From positions 1 through 17,260 of the forward strand of contig RFPZ01000020.1 in the NCBI GenBank assembly GCA_009925905.1: a stretch of 17,260 nt of DNA. The letters run 5' to 3'. The position numbers and the translations under genes were made by a program. Of the stretch, positions 7,730 through 14,618 are shown piece after piece. The DNA comes from Candidatus Aquidulcis frankliniae (GTDB lineage: Bacteria; Chloroflexota; Limnocylindria; Limnocylindrales; Limnocylindraceae). How positions within the stretch are numbered: position 1 is the first letter of the stretch; the number at the start of each line of letters is the position of its first letter. Below the pieces are notes generated by a model that did no database searches, was not told where the DNA came from, and saw nothing but the letters and a program-made list of their open reading frames with translations.

Positions 7730-8224
7730 TTAGTCGCGAACCTCAAAGATGATTTGATCTACAAGCGAGGAGAGGACAGGACTTGAGAGCGCAACTGTCA
7801 GTGGTGTCGCGCCGGTGACATTGCTGGACGCGATGGAGACCGCGCTAACGCGACCAATGGAGGTTCCACTTGAAAGAATGACGCCATCAATAGTTTTTCC
7901 AGTGCAGCTGGTGTCAATTACCTGAGAGGTTGTGGCTGCAAGACCAGAGCCGACCACAACACTCACGACCTTGAAGGCGGTGTCGGTTGGAACCCACGCG
8001 GTGACAGGCTTCACCGAAAACCCATTCGGGTCACACGCGGCAACAACGGCGGTGCCGGTACCAAGCGTGGAGTTGCTGTTGAAGCTGATGTTCGCGGCGA
8101 ACACATTCGCAATGGCCGCAGACATGATTGCTACGAGCGCGATCACTCGAATGCCCGGGAGGCGAACACGTCGCTGATCTCCCGCGAGAACGCCACGACC
8201 AAGGACGGTGCCCTGGCGCGGCAT
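7730..8224 (-). CDS. Small secreted two-cysteine protein, probable SipW substrate (copy 2)
   Basis: This 164-residue protein opens with PRQGTVLGRGVLAG, nearly the same as the start of copy 1. A hydrophobic helix follows (IRVIALVAIMSAAIANVFAA), then NISFNSNSTLGTGTAVVAAC and DPNGFSVKPVT. The two extracytoplasmic cysteines lie in AACDPN and TSCTGKT. It ends in IFEVRD. Similarity with copy 1 from the first residues through the VKPVT motif points to a tandem duplication. The gene lies 17 bases after copy 1 and touches copy 3. The ribosome site is weak (TAGGGCAG) and sits in a small GGGC/GCCC stem (8228-8238), so its translation may be reduced or coupled. Probable fibre or matrix subunit processed by the SipW enzyme two genes downstream. 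Confidence 0.77.
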   Translation of the reverse strand: MPRQGTVLGRGVLAGDQRRVRLPGIRVIALVAIMSAAIANVFAANISFNSNSTLGTGTAVVAACDPNGFSVKPVTAWVPTDTAFKVVSVVVGSGLAATTSQVIDTSCTGKTIDGVILSSGTSIGRVSAVSIASSNVTGATPLTVALSSPVLSSLVDQIIFEVRD

Positions 8225-8241
8225 AGTGGGCGCTGCCCTAC

Positions 8242-8712
8242 TTAGTCAGCAATCTCGAATACGTAGGAGTAAGCGTCACTCGCATTTACCCCACTGCCAG
8301 TTAACGTAAACGTTACTCCTGTCTGCGCGCCAATGGTGCCCGTGGCAATCTCCCCGACCGAAGTACTACCAGAGTTAAGAATTATGCCCTTCACGGTCTT
8401 GCCGTTGCAGGCAGTATTGATGACATCGCCGTCCGCCGTACCAGAGCCTAGGTTCAATTCAGTGACCATAAAATTCGTGCCATCAAAGGTAGTGACGGGC
8501 TTCACGTAGAAGCCGTCTGCGTCGCAGGCGGCGATCGACGCAGTACCAACTCCGAGGGAGCTGCTGCTCGTAAAGGTGATGGCGGCAGCGAAGACGTTGG
8601 CTGCGATCACGCCCACGATGAGGAGTGCGGCGAAGATGCGCACATTGCGTTTGCGGCTCTCTGGGGAGCCTTTTAGGACCCCGCTCCCAAGCACCGTTCC
8701 CTGTCGACCCAT
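8242..8712 (-). CDS. Small secreted two-cysteine protein, probable SipW substrate (copy 1)
   Basis: The start is placed at ATG 8712 (MGRQGTVLGSGVLKG) because AGGAGG lies eight bases upstream; the frame is open further up but without such a site. The 156-residue product has a short conserved cytoplasmic head, a basic stretch (ESRKRNVR), a hydrophobic helix ending in IAANVFAAAITF and a Ser/Thr/Gly-rich beta domain. It contains LGVGTASIAACDADGFYVKPVT and a second Cys in TACNGKTVKG. It ends in VFEIAD. It is the first gene of the minus-strand cluster and the closest relative of copy 2. First position and the strongest ribosome site of the set suggest it is the major subunit. The family resembles the TasA/camelysin type of SipW-dependent exported proteins in layout, but I cannot place it in a named family. 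Confidence 0.77.
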   Translation of the reverse strand: MGRQGTVLGSGVLKGSPESRKRNVRIFAALLIVGVIAANVFAAAITFTSSSSLGVGTASIAACDADGFYVKPVTTFDGTNFMVTELNLGSGTADGDVINTACNGKTVKGIILNSGSTSVGEIATGTIGAQTGVTFTLTGSGVNASDAYSYVFEIAD

Positions 8713-8745
8713 TAGTTGATCCTCCTCGCTTGCCAATAAAACACC

Positions 8746-8774
8746 CGTGAACCCGTCACGAATTGAATTCAATT
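8746..8774. promoter_or_regulatory. Divergent control region: dyad plus AT-rich palindrome
   Basis: CGTGA (8746-8750) and TCACG (8756-8760) form a dyad directly joined to the perfect palindrome AATTGAATTCAATT (8761-8774). This sits in the 122-base gap between copy 1 (minus) and the polytopic protein (plus). The AT element matches the AATTGAATT sequence at the promoter near 6567, which also lies next to a 15-base dyad. No good -35 box at normal spacing is visible on either strand: a TTGACG on the minus strand lies 24 bases from TAATTG. The promoter may need an activator. Confidence 0.45.
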
Positions 8775-8834
8775 AGAGTTTCCCCCACGAGCCACGGTGC
8801 GTCAAGCCCTGTGGGAAGGGTTCGGAGGTGCCAA

Positions 8835-10934
8835 ATGGGCAGATCGACGCGTAGAGCCCCCCTGCCAAGCGGCCCGCTCCACCCCTCCACTCTCGAGGGT
8901 CTTGGATCTCGCCTCGCTGGGTCGGGCGCGGCTGCGCCTCAATCACCACGGCGCGGCAGACGTGCGGCGGCCGCCTTGGCTGTCCTTCTACTGGCTCTGC
9001 TCTTTGTGTTGCCATTCGGGCGAGAATCTGGCATTGGAGAGGCGTCCCCCTCCCCATCTACGAGTGCGGGGGCGAGCACGGAACCCACCCCTTCGCCGAG
9101 CGAATCCGCTGCACCATCTGTATCGCCGTCGCCAACGCCGACGGTAACGCCAACGGTAACCCCGCGACCCTCCCAATCCGTCGTCACCCCTTCACCCACG
9201 CCCTCCTTGACGCCGAACCCATCCGGCGGCCCAATCGTGATTGGAACCTGTGCCAGTGACGTCAGCATCGAGCTCGCGTCGGAATGGGTTGATGGCCGCT
9301 TCCTTGTGCGCACCATCTCCGTCACCGTTCCCACCACAAAATGCGACGGCTCATCAGCGCAGGTTCTCCTCTTAGGTGCGGAGCAGGGCCTCTTGCTGCG
9401 ACGCGATGGAATCATTGCAACGCAGGAGCTGGTGTTCAACGTGTTGGCGGAAGAAATCCCGTCGCAAACCGTGCAGGGCACGGCCATTGAAATCACCGCG
9501 CCGACCACCATCCCTGGATCAGACGCAACGACCGGTGCGCTCTCGCTTGAAATTGCAGGGCACCTTGGATCGCTGGCCGAAGAGGTTGAGGTGATCGCAC
9601 TCGGTGATGGGCTCACTCCTCGAGGCCAGCTGCGCTTGGAAATTGGTCCACGGGAATACGCCTCGGTTGTTGGTGACGACGGGCTCGGGGCGATTCGTCA
9701 CCTTGTTGAAGAGCGCGCCGCTGGAACGTTCGTGATTACCGCCTTTGCGGAAATGTCGACCGGCACGATCCAACGCCGCGCGTTTATTGGACTTGATGCC
9801 GGCGGCCGCGTCGTCATTCTGATTCGCGACTACGACGCATGGCTTGAAGCGAATGGTGCGAACGCGGTACCTGAGTTGCCCCTTGGCGGCCGAGGGGCAA
9901 CCATTCTTACGGCTGAAGATGGTCGCGTCGTGTATTTGGATGAGCGTGTGTCGGTCAATGCGTGGGCGGCGCAGCTCGGCAACGCGGCGACCACCCTCAC
10001 GCGTCCGAGCACGCTCTTAGGCGGTGTGCTCACTGGAATCCTGGTGGCGCTGCTGGGGCTGATCGCGGGCCTCGGCATTGACCTCATCAAGCGCAAGATT
10101 CGACAGTATTTTGAGGGTGCCCTGGAACGCTTCAAGCTCCCAGACCTTGGATCCCACTTCCCAAAGATCTTTGGGTTCCGCCTTGATGTTCTGCCATTCC
10201 TGCTCGTTGGGCAGGTGATTGCGGCGCTCAACGCGCCGCTCGAGAAGATTCCACCCGCGGTGCAACTGATGCAGGGAGCGGCCCTTGGGGCACTCGGTAT
10301 CCTGCTCGTTAGCGAGATTACTCGCCTCCCGCGCACGCAGTACATGCGGCAGAAGTTGGGCGACGGAGGGGTCTTCCATGGCCGTTGGATGAGCATCCTA
10401 CTTGCGCTTGCGGCGCTCGCACTTTCGCACCTATTCAATATCGTGCCGGGTATTCTCGTTGGCCTCTTCGCGTCGCGGCGCTTCCGGCTGGAGCTGGGTG
10501 ACGCAGAGGATGCCGAGGTGACATGGCGAACCTCGCTGCTGCAGGCTTGTGCCGCTGTTGCCGCCTGGTTTGCTGTTGACATCATTACTACGCAGGTGCC
10601 CGACCCAGAGTCCGCAATTCGTGGGATCAGCGACGGCATTCTTTCAACCATCGTCGTAATTGGCAGCCATGGGCTGCTCGCCTCGATGGTGAATCCAACC
10701 GATGGCGGAGCGGTGGCGTTGCGACGCAAGAGCCTGGCGCGCTGGCTGGCACTTATTGCCATCTCAAGCATTCTGGTAATTGGAGTGATCTCAACGGGCG
10801 GCAGTGCCGAGGAACTCTTTGGGCCAGGCGTCTCACTTCCGCAGCTCGTGTCGCTCACCGTGATCGCCGTGCTCTTTGCGATCGTCGCAACAATCGTGAT
10901 GAAGAGTCGTAGGGAACCACATGCAGCAGCCTGA
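8835..10934 (+). CDS. Polytopic membrane protein with an extracellular domain like the small secreted proteins
   Basis: The start is ATG 8835, five bases after a strong GGAGGTG; an open TTG frame upstream has no such site. The 699-residue protein has a basic cytoplasmic head (1-43), TM1 (about 44-60) and a Pro/Ser/Thr linker (68-130). Next is a domain (about 136-220) matching the secreted proteins: IGTCASD, a W..GRFLVRTISVTV strand, a second Cys in TKCDG and TAIEI. A further extracytoplasmic region of about 170 residues follows. The C-terminal half has about seven to eight hydrophobic helices (near 393-418, 452-470, 476-495, 518-547, 568-585, 601-618, 637-654, 671-689). I do not recognise the membrane part. 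It is probably the platform or anchor on which the secreted subunits assemble. The gene overlaps the mannose-phosphate synthase by 14 bases and diverges from the subunit genes. Domain match is by eye; role is inferred. Confidence 0.8.
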   Translation: MGRSTRRAPLPSGPLHPSTLEGLGSRLAGSGAAAPQSPRRGRRAAAALAVLLLALLFVLPFGRESGIGEASPSPSTSAGASTEPTPSPSESAAPSVSPSPTPTVTPTVTPRPSQSVVTPSPTPSLTPNPSGGPIVIGTCASDVSIELASEWVDGRFLVRTISVTVPTTKCDGSSAQVLLLGAEQGLLLRRDGIIATQELVFNVLAEEIPSQTVQGTAIEITAPTTIPGSDATTGALSLEIAGHLGSLAEEVEVIALGDGLTPRGQLRLEIGPREYASVVGDDGLGAIRHLVEERAAGTFVITAFAEMSTGTIQRRAFIGLDAGGRVVILIRDYDAWLEANGANAVPELPLGGRGATILTAEDGRVVYLDERVSVNAWAAQLGNAATTLTRPSTLLGGVLTGILVALLGLIAGLGIDLIKRKIRQYFEGALERFKLPDLGSHFPKIFGFRLDVLPFLLVGQVIAALNAPLEKIPPAVQLMQGAALGALGILLVSEITRLPRTQYMRQKLGDGGVFHGRWMSILLALAALALSHLFNIVPGILVGLFASRRFRLELGDAEDAEVTWRTSLLQACAAVAAWFAVDIITTQVPDPESAIRGISDGILSTIVVIGSHGLLASMVNPTDGGAVALRRKSLARWLALIAISSILVIGVISTGGSAEELFGPGVSLPQLVSLTVIAVLFAIVATIVMKSRREPHAAA
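9036..9224 (+). repeat. Pro/Ser/Thr-rich low-complexity linker
   Basis: Residues 68-130 of the membrane protein consist almost only of Pro, Ser and Thr with a few Ala, Glu, Val and Gly (for example PTPTVTPTVTPRPSQS), encoded by short imperfect repeats such as ACGCCAACGGTAACC. Such linkers hold a domain away from the membrane and are classical O-mannosylation sites, which fits the nearby mannosyltransferase. Confidence 0.8.
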
Positions 10935-11661
10935 TCAGATCTTGGTCGTAATCCCCACCTACCAGGAGCGCGAAGGCATTGCAGCGTGCGTCGAGCAGGT
11001 GTTGCGTCAGGGCGCCCGTCTTGGCGTGTTGGTGGTTGATGACAGCTCTCCGGACGGCACGGGCGAGATGGTGCTCAGCCTTGCCAAAGCCAATCCGCGC
11101 TTGCAACTTCTCTCACGACGACATAAGGGAGGTCTTGGGCCAGCCTATCTCGACGGGTTTGGTGTCGCCCTTGCGAACAAGCCTGCAGTCATCGTGCAGA
11201 TGGATGCCGATCTTTCGCATGATCCCCGAGAGCTGACCGCGCTGATCACGCCCATCCTCTTGGGGACGGCAGACCTGGTCATTGGCTCCCGCAGGGTGGC
11301 TGGCGGCAGCACCCAAGGGTGGAGCCGCTTCCGCAATCTCCTCTCGCAGTTCGGCAGCATCTACGCCCAGGTGATCTTGCGCACTCCGGTGAAAGATTCG
11401 ACCAGCGGCTATCGCGCCTGGAGCCCAGCACTTCTGCAGCACCTGTCGCAACGTTCCACGATCGCGAGTGGTTACGGCTTTCAGGTGGAGATGGCCTACC
11501 GAGCGGTGCAGGTCGGCGGCGTTGTGACCGAGGTCCCGATCACATTCCGCGAGCGACTGGTTGGTCGCAGCAAGATGACCCTTGGGATCGCCGTTGAGGC
11601 TGCCTGGGTCGTGCTTCGCCTGGCCTTCACCAAGAATCCGCTCAAGCGCTTTCGGGCCTAG
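10921..11661 (+). CDS. Polyprenyl-phosphate mannose synthase (DPM1/Ppm-like GT2)
   Basis: This 246-residue GT2 enzyme probably makes polyprenyl-phosphate-mannose from GDP-mannose on the inner face of the membrane, the donor needed by protein mannosyltransferases. Motifs in order are VVIPTYQER (9-17), VVDDSSPDGTG (38-48), GLGPAYLDGF (71-80), the metal-binding DADLSHDP (95-102), GSRRVAGG and TSGYRAW. Near the C-terminus is RERLVGRSKM. No TM segment follows, so it is the single-domain soluble type, of usual length. The ATG lies inside the end of the membrane-protein gene (14-base overlap) with AGGGA as ribosome site, which makes the two co-translated. Its stop overlaps the stop of the convergent ABC ATPase gene. 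Related enzymes also make glucose-phosphate or other lipid sugars, so mannose is likely but not proven. Confidence 0.88.
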   Translation: MQQPDQILVVIPTYQEREGIAACVEQVLRQGARLGVLVVDDSSPDGTGEMVLSLAKANPRLQLLSRRHKGGLGPAYLDGFGVALANKPAVIVQMDADLSHDPRELTALITPILLGTADLVIGSRRVAGGSTQGWSRFRNLLSQFGSIYAQVILRTPVKDSTSGYRAWSPALLQHLSQRSTIASGYGFQVEMAYRAVQVGGVVTEVPITFRERLVGRSKMTLGIAVEAAWVVLRLAFTKNPLKRFRA

Positions 11662-12443
11662 AGCCGCGCCGCGCGCTCCAGGGGAATCCCCCACGCCGCG
11701 CTAATGCGCTCGGCAGTCAACACTTCGCTTGGCGTGCCATCCGCGGCAATCGTGCCGTTGGAGACAAGGATTACGCGGGAAAATCCATCGCGCACGATGT
11801 CAAGCTCGTGGAAGATCGCGACGATGGTGCGCTTAGTTTTCATGATGGTTTCGTCCCCAGCGAGGCTGGTGAGCAGGTCGGCGATCTCCATGCGGTGACG
11901 CAGATCAAGGTGCGCCGTTGGTTCGTCAAGCGCGAGGATCGGCGTCTCTTGCGCCAGGCCCAGCGCGATGGCGGCCAACTGCCGTTCGCCGGCACTGAGG
12001 GTTCGTACATCACGATGTTGGAGGTGCGTTGCACCCACGCGTTCGATGGCGGCGTTGGCGCGCTCGCGATCGTGGTCGCTTGGGCCGGCGGGGCCGCGGC
12101 CGTGCGGGATGCGACCGAGGGCGACTAGTTCATCAACGCGCGTGGCGAATGGGAGCGTGATGTCGGAGCCCACGACGGCAATTGATCGCGCGATCGTTTC
12201 GCGCGAGAGATTCTGGATCGGTTCGGTGCACAAGATGACCTCGCCGCTTGTCGCTGGAACAGCGCCGCTCAGTGCGCGCATGAGCGTGGTCTTGCCGGCG
12301 CCGTTTGGCCCCACGATGGCGACACGCTCCCCTGGTCCGATGCTGAGCGAAACGTCTTGCAGGATCGTGGTGCCACCAAGGTCAACACGCAGGTCGTGCG
12401 CGCCAAGCAGTTCGTAGGGTGGCGTTGCGGTGGTGGTACTCAT
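11658..12443 (-). CDS. btuD: Cobalamin-type ABC importer ATPase
   Basis: This 261-residue ATPase powers a FecCD/BtuC-type importer. Walker A is GPNGAGKT (45-52), the signature is LSAGE (149-153, usually LSGGE), Walker B is ILALDEP (169-175), followed by a D-loop (AHLDLRH), and the switch His is His212 in IFHELD. The Q-loop is unusual: where family members read V-P-Q, this protein has V-G-S (91-93), so the usual Gln seems absent. It overlaps the permease gene by four bases (ATGA). It is the last gene of an operon headed by a cobalamin riboswitch, so vitamin B12 or a related corrinoid is the probable substrate, rather than haem or siderophore. Its stop codon overlaps that of the convergent mannose-phosphate synthase. 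Confidence 0.9.
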   Translation of the reverse strand: MSTTTATPPYELLGAHDLRVDLGGTTILQDVSLSIGPGERVAIVGPNGAGKTTLMRALSGAVPATSGEVILCTEPIQNLSRETIARSIAVVGSDITLPFATRVDELVALGRIPHGRGPAGPSDHDRERANAAIERVGATHLQHRDVRTLSAGERQLAAIALGLAQETPILALDEPTAHLDLRHRMEIADLLTSLAGDETIMKTKRTIVAIFHELDIVRDGFSRVILVSNGTIAADGTPSEVLTAERISAAWGIPLERAARL

Positions 12444-13456
12444 AGGGCATACCCCGCACGGGCGCGATGCAGCAGCCAGAGCAGGAACGGTGCGCCGATG
12501 AGGGCGGTGATCACGCCAACGGGAACCCCAATCGTGCGCGCGACGGTGTCAGCGAGTAGCAGCAGCAGTGCGCCGCCGACCGCCGAGAGTGGCAGCACGG
12601 CGCGTGGGTCGGAACCAACCGCGAGGCGGGCGAGGTGTGGCACCACGAGACCAACGAATCCGACAAGCCCAGCGAGGGCGACGGCCGAGGCGGTGGCAAG
12701 GGTGGCAAGTGCAACGGCGATCCGGCGCTCGCGACGCACATCGATGCCAAGGTGGGTCGCCGCCTCATCGCCGAGCAAGAAGGCGGCGAGTGCGCGCCCG
12801 CGTCGCGCAAGAAGGACCGTTGCAAGAGCGATCGGCACGGCGGCCGCGGCGAGGCGTGGCCAAGTGACACCGTCCAGACCGCCGAGCAAAAAGCCGAAGA
12901 TCGCGCGCAGGTTCGCGCCACTCGCAAGCATCACCAGCGAGAGCGCAGCGGCAAGGAGTGAAGCCACTGCGTAGCCAACCAGCAACACGCTGGCGATGCG
13001 CTCTTCGCCGCTACCGATTCCAGCAATGCGCCAGACGAGCGCCACCGAGGCGAGTGCGCCAACGAATGCGGCGAGCTGCACGCCGCCGAGCTCCCAAGCG
13101 ATGCCGGTTAGTGGCAGAAGGAAGGCGATCGCGGCACCGAGCGCCGCGCCGCTACTGGTGCCGAGCACATACGGATCGGCGAGCGGATTGCGCAGCAGCG
13201 ACTGGAACGCGGCACCCGACGTTGCCAGCGCCGCACCGACCGCGATCGCCGCAAGGATTCTCGGAAGACGGATCTCCATCACGATCGAGGTGGAGCCGGC
13301 GCTGATGTGGCTGCCGACCGGCAGACCGAAGAGGCTCTTTCCCATAATTGCGAGCACGTCGAGCGGCGCGATGTTTGCGACCCCAAAGCCGATCGCCCCG
13401 ATGGCGACCACGATGAGGGCGACAAGTGTCACGCTGATGCTTCGCTGAGTGCGCAT
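12440..13456 (-). CDS. btuC: Cobalamin-type ABC importer permease (FecCD/BtuC)
   Basis: This 338-residue, mostly hydrophobic protein is of normal length for the BtuC/FecCD permeases, which form a dimeric channel with about ten helices per subunit. Family marks include RLPRILAAIAVGAALATSG, SLLRNPLADPYVLGTSSGAA and, near the end, LAGLVGFVGLVVPHLARL. The gene starts two bases after the substrate-binding protein gene and overlaps the ATPase gene by four bases, so the three are one unit. The riboswitch at the head of the operon indicates that it carries cobalamin. Confidence 0.92.
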   Translation of the reverse strand: MRTQRSISVTLVALIVVAIGAIGFGVANIAPLDVLAIMGKSLFGLPVGSHISAGSTSIVMEIRLPRILAAIAVGAALATSGAAFQSLLRNPLADPYVLGTSSGAALGAAIAFLLPLTGIAWELGGVQLAAFVGALASVALVWRIAGIGSGEERIASVLLVGYAVASLLAAALSLVMLASGANLRAIFGFLLGGLDGVTWPRLAAAAVPIALATVLLARRGRALAAFLLGDEAATHLGIDVRRERRIAVALATLATASAVALAGLVGFVGLVVPHLARLAVGSDPRAVLPLSAVGGALLLLLADTVARTIGVPVGVITALIGAPFLLWLLHRARAGYAL

Positions 13457-13458
13457 GG

Positions 13459-14421
13459 TTACGGGAGGGTCACCGTTGGGTGAAGCTGCGCCACGATGGC
13501 GCGGAACGCTTCGGCGATCCGCGGGCCAGGCGTTGAAACAAGATCGCCGTCAATCGGCCGAATCGCACCACCGACCACCGCGGGGATGGTTCCCCACCCT
13601 GGCCGCGCTGCGGCTGCTTCGGCGGTAACGCCGTACGCGGCATCGCCCAGCAGAATCACATCGGGGGCGGCCGTTACGAGCGCCTCAAGCGAGATCTCGT
13701 ACACACCGTTTGTGCCGCTCGTGACCAGATCGCCACGTGCGGCGGCGATCAACTCGGCGGCGTAGTCATCGGGGGCCAGGCCATAGATGGCGCCTGTCGC
13801 GTCGATCTCATAGAAGACGCGAACCGTTGGCTCGCTCGCGACCAGCGCCGTGATCGCGGCGATATCCGCTTTCGCAGCTGCGATTGCGTCGGCGGCGGCG
13901 ACACTCGCACCCGCAGCGTCACCAATGAGCTGCAGCGTGGTGTAGACACCGCTCACGCTCTTTGGGTCAAGGGTGACCAGGGTGATGTTTGCGGCTTTAA
14001 GTTGCGTGACCGCATCGTCGGGGGTGAAGCCCGACCCGCCCACGAAAACAAGGTCAGGGTTGAGGGCAATGATCGCCTCGACGTTTGTGCCGTTGTAATC
14101 GGCGACCTGTGGCCGTGTGGCGAACGCAGCGGGGAGGCAGCTGCACGCGGCAACGCCCACAACGTTCTGGCCGAGTCCCCACTGGTCAAGCGATTCAACG
14201 CTAGCCGGTGTGAGCGCCACGATGCGCGCTGGCTTTGCGGCGATGGTGACCGAGGCACCCGCATCATCGGTGATGGTGCGCGGGAATTGTGCCTCCACGA
14301 TCGGCGTGGGGCTCGCAGGTGGGAGAGAGTTTGTAGCGCTGGCACACGCGCCGACAAGAAGTGCTGCAAGGAGCAGCGTGGTCAAACGGAAAAGCTGGTG
14401 CGCGCGAACGAAAGCAGTCAT
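13459..14421 (-). CDS. btuF: Cobalamin-binding lipoprotein of the ABC importer
   Basis: The ATG at 14421 is chosen because it opens a lipoprotein signal (MTAFVRAHQLFRLTTLLLAA) with lipobox LVGAC, giving lipidated Cys26 in a 320-residue protein. The frame is open for 76 codons upstream, but that part is the riboswitch. The mature protein has the two-lobed helical-backbone binding-protein (PeriBP_2) layout: FPRTITDDAGASVTIAAKP, RIVALTPASVESLDQWGLG, NVEAIIALNPDLVFVGG and APDVILLGDAAYGV. It would capture cobalamin outside the membrane and deliver it to the permease. There is no separate strong ribosome site, and the start codon follows the B12-box directly, so translation is probably switched by the riboswitch. 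Cobalamin specificity rests on the riboswitch. Confidence 0.9.
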   Translation of the reverse strand: MTAFVRAHQLFRLTTLLLAALLVGACASATNSLPPASPTPIVEAQFPRTITDDAGASVTIAAKPARIVALTPASVESLDQWGLGQNVVGVAACSCLPAAFATRPQVADYNGTNVEAIIALNPDLVFVGGSGFTPDDAVTQLKAANITLVTLDPKSVSGVYTTLQLIGDAAGASVAAADAIAAAKADIAAITALVASEPTVRVFYEIDATGAIYGLAPDDYAAELIAAARGDLVTSGTNGVYEISLEALVTAAPDVILLGDAAYGVTAEAAAARPGWGTIPAVVGGAIRPIDGDLVSTPGPRIAEAFRAIVAQLHPTVTLP

Positions 14422-14560
14422 AGTCCGGCGACCGGACTTATGGGAGCCACTCCCAATAACCGTTGCGGGACAGTGCTGGAATCTCACCAGCTTCGCGTCC
14501 ACGCGGCGTTGCTGCGGGGACTCTATCACCTGGCTATCGGCGCTGCAGACGTGGGCGATA
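14422..14560 (-). ncRNA. Cobalamin riboswitch
   Basis: On the minus strand the leader of the importer operon holds the class hallmark: GAAGCTGGTGAGATTCCAGC followed by ACTGTCCCGCAACGGT. This matches the GGTG..A..CC...C.G.CCCGC.AC.GT core of AdoCbl riboswitches. Next come a GGGAG/CTCCC stem and AAGTCCGGTCGCCGG (about 14439-14425), which fits the B12-box pattern AAGCCAGGAGACCTG at about ten of fifteen places and is itself part of a dyad (AGTCCGG/CCGGACT). The ATG of the binding protein follows at once, so ligand binding probably hides the start region. The 5' limit is approximate. Confidence 0.88.
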
Positions 14561-14618
14561 CGTGCGCCGTGGGAGAGTGCACCTCCGCCCTCGCCCCCGC
14601 TTGCACCCTGGAGGGAGC

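Noticed and set aside
8773..8800. TTGACG on the minus strand as the -35 box for the copy 1 gene
   Set aside because: It is 24 bases from the only likely -10 box (TAATTG), too far for a standard promoter, so no defined promoter is called there.
9036..9224. Repetitive stretch considered as a CRISPR or tandem repeat array
   Set aside because: The repeats are short and imperfect and are explained by the Pro/Ser/Thr-rich coding sequence; there are no regular spacers.
9830..10858. A 342-codon minus-strand frame opposite the polytopic membrane protein
   Set aside because: It is rich in Ser, Arg and Pro with no motif or ribosome site, and the plus-strand frame has clear helices and coupling to the next gene.
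14463..14618. Upstream extension of the clan CD-like protein, and the matching extension of the binding protein on the other strand (14422-14649)
   Set aside because: Both extensions cover the riboswitch or its upstream leader, are rich in Arg and lack ribosome sites; the downstream starts open proper signal peptides.
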